Assembly (NCBI GenBank): GCA_005879205.1
Contig: VBLD01000103.1
Location: 1-24,952 of the forward strand
Direction of reading: 5' to 3'
DNA: 24,952 bases
Source: Deltaproteobacteria bacterium
GTDB lineage: Bacteria; Desulfobacterota; Binatia; DP-6
In this document: piece after piece, positions 5,621 through 13,237 of the stretch
How the letters are laid out: the number at the start of each line of letters is the position of its first letter
Numbering within the stretch: the first letter of the stretch is position 1
Translations under genes and position numbers: made by a program
Notes under the pieces: model-generated
Seen by the model: the letters and a program-made list of their open reading frames with translations, nothing else
Told to the model about the DNA's origin: nothing
The model's database searches: none

Positions 5621-7348
5621 AATAAGATCGCGGTCCTGCCGCCCGACGTCCAGGCGCAGATCGCCGCCGGCGAGGTCATCGAGCGCCCGGCGTCGGTGGT
5701 GAAGGAGCTGGTCGAGAACGCGCTCGACGCCGGGGCGCGCAGCATCGACGTCCGTCTCGCCGGTGGCGGACTCGAGCGCCTCACGGTCCGCGACGACGGC
5801 GAGGGCATGACGGCCGCGGACGCGCTCCTCGCCTTCGCGCGCCACGCGACCAGCAAGCTCGGGCGGGCCGAGGAGCTGGCCGGGGTGACGACGCTCGGCT
5901 TCCGCGGCGATGCGCTCCCCAGCATCGCGGCCGTGGCCCGTGTCCAGGTCGTCACCCGCCGCGCCGGGGAGGCCGCGGCGAGCGTGGTCGAGGCCGATGC
6001 CGCCGGCGCGCGCGCGGCGGGCGTGGCCGGTGCGCCGGCGGGCACGTCGGTCGAGGTCGAGGACCTCTTCGGCGCGACACCTGCGCGGCGGAAGTTCCTG
6101 CGCACGCCGGCGACCGAGCTGGCGCACGTCGTCGACGCGCTCACGCGGCTCGCGGCAGCGAGCGCGGCGGTCGGCTTCCGGCTGGAGCACGAGGGGCGCG
6201 AGGTGCTGGCGCTGCCGCCGGTGCGGGACGAACGCCAGCGGCTCGGACAGCTCCTCGGCCGGGAGCGCGCCGGCTCGATGGTGGCGGTCGAGGTGGAGCG
6301 CGGCGGGCTCGCGCTCCGCGCGTTCCTCGCCCCGCCGCGCGAGACCGTGGGCAGCGCGCGTCTGGTCTGGACCTACGTGGGCCTCGGCGGCGCGTATCGC
6401 TGGACGCGCGACCGGCTTCTCCTGCGCGCCGTGCTCGACGGGTACGAGTCCCTGCTCATGCACGGACGCTACCCGGTCGCGGTGCTCTTCCTGCGCTTCC
6501 CGCCCGGCGAGGTGGACGTGAACGTGCACCCGGCGAAGCTCGAGGTTCGCTTCCGGCATCCGGCCGCGGTCCACCAGCTGCTGGTGCCGGCGCTGCGCAC
6601 CCGGCTCGCGGCCGCCCTCCGGCCGGAGCCCGCCGGGGCGGCGGGCGTCGGAAGCGTCGCGGAGAGCGTCCCCTCATATGATGATATGCCACACGACGGC
6701 TCGGGGCGGGCGCTGGAGGACGGTCTCGCCGCCGCGGCGTCACCAACCCTGTGGAGCGCGGCGCCTGGCGGGTTTGCGTCGCTCCGCTTCATCGGTCAGA
6801 TCTTCGACGGTTACCTCGTCTGCGAGGGAGACCGCCGGGTGGTGCTCATCGACCAGCACGCGGCACACGAGCGCGTGGCCTTCGAGCGACTCCGCGAGGA
6901 GCACGCGCGCGGTGCCGTCGCCCGTGACCCGCTGCTCGTGCCCGAGGCGATCACGCTGCCGGCCGCGCACGCCGCGGCCCTCGCCGAGCACGGCGAGGTG
7001 CTCGCCGCGGCCGGGCTCGAGGGCGAGCCCTTCGGCGACGGCACCTTTCTCCTGCGCACGGTGCCGCGCCTGCTCCGTGGCCGCGATGCGGGGGCCGTCG
7101 TCCGCGCGGTTGCGCGCGAGCTGGCCGAGGAGGGAGCGAGCGCCGCGGCGGAGCGTACGGCCGACGCGGCGCTCGCGACCCTCGCCTGTCACAGCGTGGT
7201 GCGGGTCGGCGAGCGGCTCGACCCGGCGGAGGTGCGCGCGCTCCTCGCGGCGATGGACGGGGTGGACGTGGCGGCGCACTGCCCGCACGGCCGGCCGGTC
7301 GCGGTCACCCTGGAACGCACCCGGATCGAGGCGCTCTTCAAGCGATGA
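5606..7348 (+). CDS. mutL: DNA mismatch repair protein MutL (endonuclease type)
   Basis: MutL couples mismatch recognition by MutS to strand removal. The 580-residue product starts MVSGRNKIAVLPPDV. The GHKL ATPase motifs follow: KELVENALDAGA (33-44), RDDGEGM (62-68), RHATSKL (79-85) and TLGFRGDALPSI (96-107). Next come the transducer region with GATPARRKFL and the N-domain end VNVHPAKLEVRF. After a short linker the C-terminal domain begins FIGQIFDGYLV and carries the metal-site motif DQHAAHERVAFE (416-427), then CPHGRP (559-564). This is the nicking-endonuclease form found in species without MutH. The length is slightly short because the linker is short. The ATG at 5606 is the only start that matches family N-termini. 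It lies within the terminal hairpin of the upstream repeat. The stop overlaps the miaA ATG by 4 bases. Confidence 0.95.
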   Translation: MVSGRNKIAVLPPDVQAQIAAGEVIERPASVVKELVENALDAGARSIDVRLAGGGLERLTVRDDGEGMTAADALLAFARHATSKLGRAEELAGVTTLGFRGDALPSIAAVARVQVVTRRAGEAAASVVEADAAGARAAGVAGAPAGTSVEVEDLFGATPARRKFLRTPATELAHVVDALTRLAAASAAVGFRLEHEGREVLALPPVRDERQRLGQLLGRERAGSMVAVEVERGGLALRAFLAPPRETVGSARLVWTYVGLGGAYRWTRDRLLLRAVLDGYESLLMHGRYPVAVLFLRFPPGEVDVNVHPAKLEVRFRHPAAVHQLLVPALRTRLAAALRPEPAGAAGVGSVAESVPSYDDMPHDGSGRALEDGLAAAASPTLWSAAPGGFASLRFIGQIFDGYLVCEGDRRVVLIDQHAAHERVAFERLREEHARGAVARDPLLVPEAITLPAAHAAALAEHGEVLAAAGLEGEPFGDGTFLLRTVPRLLRGRDAGAVVRAVARELAEEGASAAAERTADAALATLACHSVVRVGERLDPAEVRALLAAMDGVDVAAHCPHGRPVAVTLERTRIEALFKR

Positions 7349-7779
7349 GCCGGCCGCGGGTCATCTGCGTCGTCGGTCCGACCGCGAGCGGCAAGACGGC
7401 ACTCGGCGTGGAGCTCGCCGCGGCGCTCGGCGGCGTCAGGCGGCGCACGCCCTGCCGCCGCGCCGGCGTGAGCCGCAGCCGGCGGCCGAGGGCCGTCCAC
7501 CCGCCCGCCACCTATCTCGAGTTCGAGCGACCGCTGGCCGCCGTCGACGCCGAGATCGCGGCGGTGGCGCGACACCGCGCGAAGCGGAAGACCGCCGCGC
7601 GGTTCCGCGTCCTGCGGGCGATCCGGCGGCGGCTCTCGGGCGCGCGCTCGAGCGGCATCTCGACACGCTCGTGCACCATCCGGCGCGCGCGCTCGTGGCG
7701 CGCCGATACGCGCGCTACCGGCGCTTCGCGGTCGATCTCTCGCCGGCGTAAGTTTGCAAAAGCGCGGGGCCCGCGCTAG
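7345..7779 (+). pseudogene. miaA: miaA 5' fragment (P-loop only) fused to an accA-remnant copy
   Basis: MiaA adds dimethylallyl to A37 of tRNAs reading U-starting codons. The frame starts at an ATG overlapping the mutL stop (ATGA) and reads MSRPRVICVVGPTASGKTAL, the MiaA N-terminus with its GPTASGKT P-loop (11-18). After residue 30 (LAAALGG) homology ends abruptly at 7434/7435, where a second copy of the sequence at 8503-8923 begins. The frame then passes into accA N-terminal sequence (ATYLEFERPLAAVDAEIA) and ends at 7779. The following ~65-70 MiaA residues, including the catalytic Asp and the DMAPP/tRNA loops, are absent from the whole window. The rest of miaA resumes at 7856. The product cannot be an active transferase. 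An assembly error is a real alternative. Confidence 0.85.
7468..7751 (+). pseudogene. accA: accA remnant, displaced copy
   Basis: This is the copy of the accA remnant at 8536-8819, carried inside the 421-bp repeat. Its N-terminal part is read in frame with the MiaA P-loop fragment. Its C-terminal part (ALERHLDTLVHHPARALV, ending VDLSPA and TAA at 7751) is in another frame. It has no catalytic core and is not expected to be functional. Confidence 0.7.
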
Positions 7780-7782
7780 ACC
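7754..7782 (+). promoter_or_regulatory. Duplicated pheA-type promoter (copy 1)
   Basis: TTGCAA (7754-7759), a 17-base spacer with a perfect 8-bp inverted repeat, and TAGACC (7777-7782) are copied from the pheA promoter. Here they lie 16 bases upstream of the ATG at 7799, so the rearranged pheA'-miaA' frame could be transcribed and translated with pheA signals. Confidence 0.45.
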
Positions 7783-7798
7783 TCGCGCCGAGCGCCGC

Positions 7799-8539
7799 AT
7801 GCCGCGCAAGGTCTCGATTCCCGCGCTCCGGCGGCACATCGACCGGATCGACGACGTCGAGCGGCGCGGCCGGGTGCCGGTGGTCGTCGGGGGCAGCGGA
7901 CTCTACGTCCGGGCGCTCCTCGGCGGGCTCTGTCCGGCGCCCGCCGGCGTGCCGGCGCTGCGCGACGCGCTCGTCCGGATGGCACGCGCAGAAGGCGCAC
8001 CCGCCCTCCATCGGCGGCTCGCCGTGCTCGACCCGGCGTCGGCGGCTCGCATCGCACCGGCCGACGCCGTGCGCACCATCCGCGCGCTGGAGGTGGCGCT
8101 CGGCACGGGACGGCGGCTCTCGGAGTGGCAGGCGGCCCACGGCTTTCGCGACGCGCCGTACGACGCGCTGGTGCTCGGCCTCGAGCGGCCGGCGGACGAG
8201 CTCGCGGCCCGCATCGACGCGCGCGCGCGGGCCATGGTGGCGGCGGGTCTCCTCGACGAGGTGCGGGCGCTCGGCGCGCGGTTCCCCCCCGACGCGCCCG
8301 GGTTCCTCGCGGTCGGTTATCGCGAGATGCTCGCCTGCGTCGCCGGTGAGTGCGACCTCGAGGCGGCGCTCGCGGCGATGGTGGGCGCGACGCGACGCTT
8401 CGCCAAGCGACAGCGCACGTGGTTCCGCGCGGAGGCCGCGGTGGTGTGGCGCCATCCCGATCGCGACCGGAGGCGCATCGTGGCGGAGGCGGCCGCATTC
8501 CTGTCAGGCGGCGCACGCCCTGCCGCCGCGCCGGCGTGA
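7799..8539 (+). pseudogene. miaA: Chimeric frame: PheA N-terminus (19 aa) fused to the C-terminal two thirds of MiaA
   Basis: The ATG and first 19 codons (MPRKVSIPALRRHIDRIDD) are the copied start of pheA. At 7855/7856 the frame continues without interruption into genuine MiaA sequence: VERRGRVPVVVGGSGLYVRALL, then ADAVRTIRALEV, YDALVLGLERP, FLAVGYREMLACV and TRRFAKRQRTWFR, ending at 8539. The MiaA part keeps the inserted tRNA-binding region and C-terminal helices but lacks the P-loop and catalytic Asp, so it should be inactive alone. The in-frame join and copied promoter make expression of a 246-residue chimera conceivable. The stop codon overlaps the GTG of the accA remnant (GTGA), the coupling expected of an original miaA-accA operon. 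Confidence 0.85.
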
Positions 8540-8819
8540 GCCGCAGCCGGCGGCCGAGGGCCGTCCACCCGCCCGCCACCTATCTCGAGTTCGAGCGACC
8601 GCTGGCCGCCGTCGACGCCGAGATCGCGGCGCTGGCGCGACACCGCGCGAAGCGGAAGACCGCCGCGCGGTTCCGCGTCCTGCGGGCGATCCGGCGGCGG
8701 CTCTCGGGCGCGCGCTCGAGCGGCATCTCGACACGCTCGTGCACCATCCGGCGCGCGCGCTCGTGGCGCGCCGATACGCGCGCTACCGGCGCTTCGCGGT
8801 CGATCTCTCGCCGGCGTAA
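8536..8819 (+). pseudogene. accA: accA remnant: acetyl-CoA carboxylase alpha subunit with its core deleted
   Basis: AccA is the carboxyltransferase alpha subunit of acetyl-CoA carboxylase, about 320 residues and essential for fatty-acid synthesis. The frame starting at the GTG at 8536 (overlapping the miaA stop) gives the AccA N-terminus, ATYLEFERPLAAVDAEIAAL. About 70 bases later a different frame encodes the AccA C-terminus, DPAAALGRALERHLDTL then LVARRYARYRRF, ending in TAA at 8819. Roughly 240 internal residues, the entire crotonase-fold catalytic core, are missing, and the two ends are out of frame. The match rests on short N- and C-terminal motifs, but both ends in the correct order at one locus make the identification fairly strong. 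A full accA must exist elsewhere, or the assembly is wrong here. Confidence 0.72.
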
Positions 8820-8821
8820 GT

Positions 8822-8850
8822 TTGCAAAAGCGCGGGGCCCGCGCTAGACC
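8822..8850 (+). promoter_or_regulatory. Predicted promoter of the aromatic operon
   Basis: TTGCAA (8822-8827) and TAGACC (8845-8850) are separated by 17 bases. The spacer is almost wholly a perfect inverted repeat, AGCGCGGG G CCCGCGCT (8829-8845), a possible operator or attenuating stem. The predicted start site lies about 10 bases before the pheA ATG at 8867. The -10 resembles that proposed for pgi (TAGACG). Confidence 0.5.
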
Positions 8851-8866
8851 TCGCGCCGAGCGCCGC

Positions 8867-9961
8867 ATGCCGCGCAAGGTCTCGATTCCCGCGCTCCGGC
8901 GGCACATCGACCGGATCGACGACCAGCTTCTCCGTCTTCTGAACGAGCGCGCCGCGCTCGCGGTCTCGATCGCGGAGCAGAAGGCGCGCACGAACTCCGG
9001 CGTGTACGCACCCGGCCGTGAGCGCGGCGTGCTCACCCGCCTCGCGCGCGCGAACCGCGGCCCGCTGCCAGCCCAGCACGTGCGGGCGATCTTCCGCGAG
9101 ATCATCTCGGCGTCGCGCAGCCTCGAGCAGCGCCTCACGGTCGCGTACCTCGGGCCGGCGGCGACGTTCACCCACCTCGCGGCCCGCCGGCAGTTCGGCG
9201 CCGCGGCGGAATACCGGCCGGCGGCGACCGTGGTCGACATCTTCCGCGACGTCGAGAGCGGGCGGGCCGATCTCGGCGTGGTGCCGGTCGAGAACTCGAC
9301 CGAGGGCATGGTGGCCCACACGCTCGACCTGCTCGTCGAGTCGCCGCTGCGCATCTGCGCCGAGGTGTCGCTGCCGGTGCGCCACTGCCTGCTCGCGCGC
9401 GCCGGCACCACGCTCGCGAGCGTGCGCCGGGTCATCGCCCATCCGCAGGCGCTCGCGCAATGTCGCCGCTGGCTCGCGCGCTACCTGCCCGGCGCGCGCA
9501 CCGGAGAGGCGGCGAGCAACGCGGCGGCCGCCGAACGCGCCGGCGCCGAGTCCGGTACGGCGGCGATCGCCGCCGAGGCCGCCGCCGAGGCCTACGGGCT
9601 CGCCGTCGTCGCCGACGCGATCCAGGACGAGCCCGTGAACCTGACCCGCTTCCTGGTCCTCGGCCACCACGACGCCGAGCAGCCGAGCGGCGACGACAAG
9701 ACGTCGCTCGTGATGAGCGTGCGCGACGAGGTGGGTATCCTGGCGCGCATGCTGCGGCCGTTCGCCGCGCACGGCATCGATCTCATCAAGATCGAGTCGC
9801 GCCCGCTGCGCGAGCGGCCGTGGGAGTACTTCTTCTTCCTCGATCTCAAGGGGCACCGGCGGGAGCGGCGCGTCCAGCGGGCGCTCGCCGCGGTGGAGCG
9901 GAGCGCCTTGCGTCTCAAGGTGCTCGGCTCCTACCCCGCGGCGCCCGAGCTCACCCCGTGA
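8867..9961 (+). CDS. pheA: Bifunctional chorismate mutase / prephenate dehydratase (P-protein)
   Basis: The enzyme converts chorismate to prephenate and then to phenylpyruvate in phenylalanine synthesis. The 364-residue product has an AroQ-type chorismate mutase domain at about 1-90 (RRHIDRIDDQLLRLLNERA, AEQKAR, REIISASRSLEQ). A prephenate dehydratase domain follows from about 91 to 270 (VAYLGPAATFTHLAA, VVPVENSTEGMVAHTLDLL, NLTRFLVLG). A C-terminal ACT domain at about 280-355 carries ESRPLRERPWEYFFFLDL, the Phe-binding motif ESRP, so feedback inhibition by phenylalanine is expected. GPAAT replaces the more usual GPxGT. The first 19 codons lie within the 421-bp repeat. The stop overlaps the hisC GTG by 3 bases within GTGA. 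Confidence 0.95.
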   Translation: MPRKVSIPALRRHIDRIDDQLLRLLNERAALAVSIAEQKARTNSGVYAPGRERGVLTRLARANRGPLPAQHVRAIFREIISASRSLEQRLTVAYLGPAATFTHLAARRQFGAAAEYRPAATVVDIFRDVESGRADLGVVPVENSTEGMVAHTLDLLVESPLRICAEVSLPVRHCLLARAGTTLASVRRVIAHPQALAQCRRWLARYLPGARTGEAASNAAAAERAGAESGTAAIAAEAAAEAYGLAVVADAIQDEPVNLTRFLVLGHHDAEQPSGDDKTSLVMSVRDEVGILARMLRPFAAHGIDLIKIESRPLRERPWEYFFFLDLKGHRRERRVQRALAAVERSALRLKVLGSYPAAPELTP

Positions 9962-11067
9962 CCGACATCCGGAGCCTGGTTCCCGAGTGGGTCCGGACGC
10001 TGACACCGTACTCCCCCGGCATGCCGATCGAGGAGCTCGAGCGCGAGCTCGGCATCCGCGGGTCGATCAAGCTCGCCTCCAACGAGAACCCGCTCGGGCC
10101 CTCGCCGCGCGCCCTCGCGGCGGTCGCCGCGGCGCTCCCGGACCTCCATCGCTACCCCGACGGCGCCTGCTTCCATCTCACCCGCCGCCTCGCCGCGCGC
10201 CACCGGGTCGCGGCCGAGGAGATTCTCGTCGGCAACGGCTCGAACGAGCTCCTCGAGCTCGTCGTGCGGAGCTTTCTCCGGCCGGGGGACGAGGCCGTGA
10301 TGGCGGACCAGGCGTTCGTCATCTACCGCCTCGTCGTGCAGGCCGCGGCGGGCGTGCCGCGCGTCGTCCCGCTGCGCGACTTCACGCACGACCTCGAGGC
10401 GATGGCGCGGGCGGTCAGCGCGCGCACGCGCATCGTCTTCCTCGGCAACCCGAACAACCCGACCGGCACCATCTTCCGGCGGGCGGCGTGGGAGGCCTTC
10501 CTCGCCACCATGCCCGGCCACGTGATCGTGGTGGCGGACGACGCCTACGCCGAGTACGTCGAGGACCGCGACTACCCCGACACCATCGCCGCGCGCGGCG
10601 ACGGGTCGGTGCCGGTGGTCACGCTGCGGACGTTCTCGAAGCTCTACGGCCTCGCCGGGCTACGCGTCGGTTACGCGGTGGCGCCCGCGCCGCTGATCGA
10701 GGTCCTCGGCCGCGTGCGCCAGCCCTTCAGCGTGAACGCGCTTGCCCAGGTGGCCGCGTGCGCCGCGCTCGACGACGAGGAGCACGTGCGCCGCACGCTC
10801 GCGACGAACCGGGAAGGCATGGCGTATCTCACCGAGGCCTTCGGCCGCCTGGGAATCGAATACGTGCCGAGCGCGGCCAACTTCGTGCTCGTGCGGGTGG
10901 GAGAGGGCGCGCGGGTCTACGAGGGGCTCCTGCGCCGCGGGGTCATCGTGCGCCCGATGGACGTCTACGGCTTTCCGGCGCACGTGCGGGTGACGGTGGG
11001 GCTTCCCGGGGAGAACGCCCGCTTCGTCGAGGCGCTCGCCGGAGTGCTCGGCGGCGGCAAGCGATGA
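9958..11067 (+). CDS. hisC: Histidinol-phosphate / aromatic aminotransferase (HisC family)
   Basis: This class I/II PLP aminotransferase has 369 residues from the GTG at 9958. HisC-type features are KLASNENPLGPSP near residue 38, HRYPDGACFHL, NGSNELLELV, LGNPNNPTGTIF, VADDAYAEYV, and the PLP-binding lysine in TFSKLYGLAGLR (K228). HisC enzymes transaminate imidazole-acetol phosphate, and many also accept aromatic keto acids. Lying between pheA and tyrA and coupled by overlapping codons to both, this copy most likely provides the last step for phenylalanine or tyrosine (phenylpyruvate/hydroxyphenylpyruvate, or prephenate to arogenate). A dual role in histidine synthesis cannot be excluded. The stop overlaps the tyrA start as ATGA. 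Confidence 0.88.
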   Translation: MTDIRSLVPEWVRTLTPYSPGMPIEELERELGIRGSIKLASNENPLGPSPRALAAVAAALPDLHRYPDGACFHLTRRLAARHRVAAEEILVGNGSNELLELVVRSFLRPGDEAVMADQAFVIYRLVVQAAAGVPRVVPLRDFTHDLEAMARAVSARTRIVFLGNPNNPTGTIFRRAAWEAFLATMPGHVIVVADDAYAEYVEDRDYPDTIAARGDGSVPVVTLRTFSKLYGLAGLRVGYAVAPAPLIEVLGRVRQPFSVNALAQVAACAALDDEEHVRRTLATNREGMAYLTEAFGRLGIEYVPSAANFVLVRVGEGARVYEGLLRRGVIVRPMDVYGFPAHVRVTVGLPGENARFVEALAGVLGGGKR

Positions 11068-11936
11068 CGCCGCTCTTCGCGCGCATGACGGTCGCCGGCG
11101 TCGGGCTGATCGGCGGGTCGCTGGCGCTCGCGGCGCGAGCTGCGGGGCTCGTCGGCGAGGTGGTCGGCTACGGCCGGAGCGAGGCGAATCTCCGTCTCGC
11201 CCGCGAGCGCGGGCTCGTCGATCGGGTCGCGCGCGAGCCCGCGGCGGCGGTGGCCGGCGCGGACCTGATCGTTCTCGCGGCGCCGGTCGGTGCCTCGACG
11301 GCGCTCGCCGAGGCCTTCCGCCCGCACGCGCACCCCGGCGCGATCCTCACCGACGTCGGCAGCGTGAAGGGGGGGCTGGTGGAGGCGCTCGAGGGACGCT
11401 GGCCCGATGGTCGGCGCGTCGTCGGCGCCCATCCGATCGCCGGCACCGAGAGCTCCGGCGCCGGGGCGGCGCGGGAGGATCTCTTCCGCGGCCGGCGCTG
11501 CATCGTGACGCCGACGGACGCGACCGACCGTGACGCCCTCGGACGCGTGCGTGCCCTCTGGGAGGGCGTCGGGGCGGTGGTCGAGGAGATGCCCGCCGCG
11601 TTGCACGACGAGATCCTCGCGCGCGTTTCGCATCTGCCGCATCTCGCGGCGTACGCGCTCGTGTCCGCCTCCGGCGAGATGCAGATCGGCGGGCGCCGCG
11701 TGCTCGACTACGCGGGCAGCGGCTACCGAGACACGACGCGGATCGCGGCGAGCCGTCCGGAGCTCTGGCGCGACATCGCGCTCGCCAACCGCGCGGCGCT
11801 CCGCGGTGCACTGGCAGAGTTCCGCAGCGTCCTCGACCGCCTCGAGCATCTCCTCGCCACCGGCGACGCCGATGGGCTCTCGGCGGAGCTCGCCGCCGCG
11901 GCAGCGCTCCGGCAGCGGCTCGGAGGCGAGCGGTGA
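11064..11936 (+). CDS. tyrA: Prephenate / arogenate dehydrogenase
   Basis: TyrA oxidatively decarboxylates prephenate (or arogenate) on the tyrosine branch. The 290-residue product has an N-terminal NAD(P)-binding Rossmann motif, VAGVGLIGGSLALA at 10-23, followed by YGRSEANLRLARERG, ADLIVLAAPV and ILTDVGSVKG. The substrate-site block GAHPIAGTESSGAGAA contains a conserved His. A second His is in ARVSHLPHLAAYAL, and the C-terminal helical domain has YRDTTRIAASRPELW. There is no ACT domain, so allosteric control by tyrosine is not obvious. The start ATG overlaps the hisC stop and the stop overlaps the aroA GTG, giving tight translational coupling. Confidence 0.93.
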   Translation: MTPLFARMTVAGVGLIGGSLALAARAAGLVGEVVGYGRSEANLRLARERGLVDRVAREPAAAVAGADLIVLAAPVGASTALAEAFRPHAHPGAILTDVGSVKGGLVEALEGRWPDGRRVVGAHPIAGTESSGAGAAREDLFRGRRCIVTPTDATDRDALGRVRALWEGVGAVVEEMPAALHDEILARVSHLPHLAAYALVSASGEMQIGGRRVLDYAGSGYRDTTRIAASRPELWRDIALANRAALRGALAEFRSVLDRLEHLLATGDADGLSAELAAAAALRQRLGGER

Positions 11937-13237
11937 GCGAGGTGGTCGTCGTCGGGCCGGCGCGGCGGGGGCTCGCGGGGACGGTCGCCGTGCCCGGCGA
12001 CAAGTCGATCGCGCATCGCGCCCTCCTGCTCGGCGCGCTGGCCGACGGGGTCAGCCGGGTCGTGGGCTTTCCGGGCGGCGCCGACACGCGGTCGACGCTC
12101 GGCGCGGTGCGCGCGCTCGGCGTGCGAGCGGAGGAGACCGCCGACGTCGTGCTGGTGGAGGGGGCGGGACCGGAGCTGGGCGAGCGGATTCGCACCACGA
12201 TCGACTGCGGCAACTCCGGCACGACCATGCGGCTCGCGGCCGGCCTCGCCGCCGGTGCCCACGGGACCGTCGTCCTCGACGGCGACGCCTCGCTGCGCCG
12301 CCGGCCGATGGAACGCGTCGCCGAGCCGCTCCGGCGCATGGGTGCCGAGGTGGCGACGACGGACGGTCGCGCACCGCTCACTGTGCGAGGCGGCGCCCTC
12401 GGTGCCATCGACTGGGTCCTCCCCGTGCCGAGCGCCCAGGTGAAGTCCGCGGTGCTGCTGGCGGGTCTCCGCGCCCGCGGCACGACGCGCGTGCGGGAGC
12501 CGCACCCGAGTCGCGACCACACCGAGCGGCTGCTCCCGGCGTTCGGCGTCGAGGTGACGCGCGAGGGCGAGGGCGTCGCCGTCGCCGGCGGGCAGCCTCT
12601 GAGAGCGGCGGAGGTGATGCTTCCCGGCGACGCGTCGTCGGCGGCCTACTTCGTGGTGGCAGCGTTGCTCGTCGCGGGCTCCGAGCTCCGGCTCGCGAAC
12701 GTCGGGGTGAACCCGACGCGCAGCGGGTATCTGCACGTGCTGCGCCGCATGGGTGCGACGATCGACGTCGTCGACGTGCACGAGCCCGCGGGCGAGCCGC
12801 GTGCGACCCTCGTCGTCCGCGCGTCCCCGCTCCACGCCACCGCGATCGAGGCGGCGGAGGTACCGGCGCTGATCGACGAGCTGCCCGTGCTGGCGGTGGC
12901 GGCGGCGCTGGCCGAGGGGACGACGACGATCGCGGGGGCCGCCGAGCTGCGGGTCAAGGAGAGCGACCGGCTCGCCGCGCTCGAGCAACTCGGGCGCCTG
13001 GGCGTCGGCCTGTCGACGACGGCGGACGGCCTCGTCGTGCGCGGCAGCGCCGGCCGCCCGCTGCACGCGGGCCGCATCGCATCGCTCGGCGACCATCGCA
13101 TCGCGATGGCGTTCGCCGTGGCGGGGCTGGTCGCCGACGCCGGCGTCGAGATCGTCGATCCGGCGTGTGCAGCGGTCTCGTTCCCGGGCTTCTTCGAGCG
13201 GCTGGCCGCGCTCGGAGCCACGGTGGAACGGCGATGA
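11933..13237 (+). CDS. aroA: 3-phosphoshikimate 1-carboxyvinyltransferase (EPSP synthase)
   Basis: AroA joins shikimate 3-phosphate and phosphoenolpyruvate to make EPSP, the step before chorismate. The 434-residue product starts at a GTG overlapping the tyrA stop. It shows VPGDKSIAHRALLLG at 20-34 with the essential Lys, DCGNSGTTMRL at 91-101 (PEP site), PSAQVKSAVLLAGL, a central DHTERLLPAFG, ELRVKESDRLAAL and GDHRIAMAFAVAGL. The PEP loop reads GNSGTTMR, not the Ala-containing loop of glyphosate-tolerant class II enzymes, although tolerance cannot be judged from this alone. The stop overlaps the cmk ATG (ATGA). Confidence 0.95.
   Translation: MSEVVVVGPARRGLAGTVAVPGDKSIAHRALLLGALADGVSRVVGFPGGADTRSTLGAVRALGVRAEETADVVLVEGAGPELGERIRTTIDCGNSGTTMRLAAGLAAGAHGTVVLDGDASLRRRPMERVAEPLRRMGAEVATTDGRAPLTVRGGALGAIDWVLPVPSAQVKSAVLLAGLRARGTTRVREPHPSRDHTERLLPAFGVEVTREGEGVAVAGGQPLRAAEVMLPGDASSAAYFVVAALLVAGSELRLANVGVNPTRSGYLHVLRRMGATIDVVDVHEPAGEPRATLVVRASPLHATAIEAAEVPALIDELPVLAVAAALAEGTTTIAGAAELRVKESDRLAALEQLGRLGVGLSTTADGLVVRGSAGRPLHAGRIASLGDHRIAMAFAVAGLVADAGVEIVDPACAAVSFPGFFERLAALGATVERR

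Larger units (their letters stand above)
7435..7855 (+). repeat. 421-bp direct repeat, copy 1 (inserted within miaA)
   Basis: This block is identical to 8503-8923 (offset 1068) except for one base, G at 7564 against C at 8632. It contains the last 11 codons of miaA, the whole accA remnant, the pheA promoter and the first 19 codons of pheA. Identity begins and ends sharply at 7435 and 7855. Copy 2 is in the natural order (miaA end, accA, pheA), so copy 1 is the displaced one. It stands where about 65-70 miaA codons should be. Confidence 0.95.
8503..8923 (+). repeat. 421-bp direct repeat, copy 2 (native position)
   Basis: This is the source copy, running from the end of miaA through the accA remnant into pheA codon 19. 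It differs from copy 1 by a single base (C at 8632). Flanking sequence is natural on both sides: miaA on the left and the rest of chorismate mutase on the right. Confidence 0.95.

Noticed and set aside
9987..11936. A long plus-strand frame spanning hisC and entering tyrA
   Set aside because: Its first two thirds are an out-of-frame reading of hisC; only the part from 11064 is real (tyrA).
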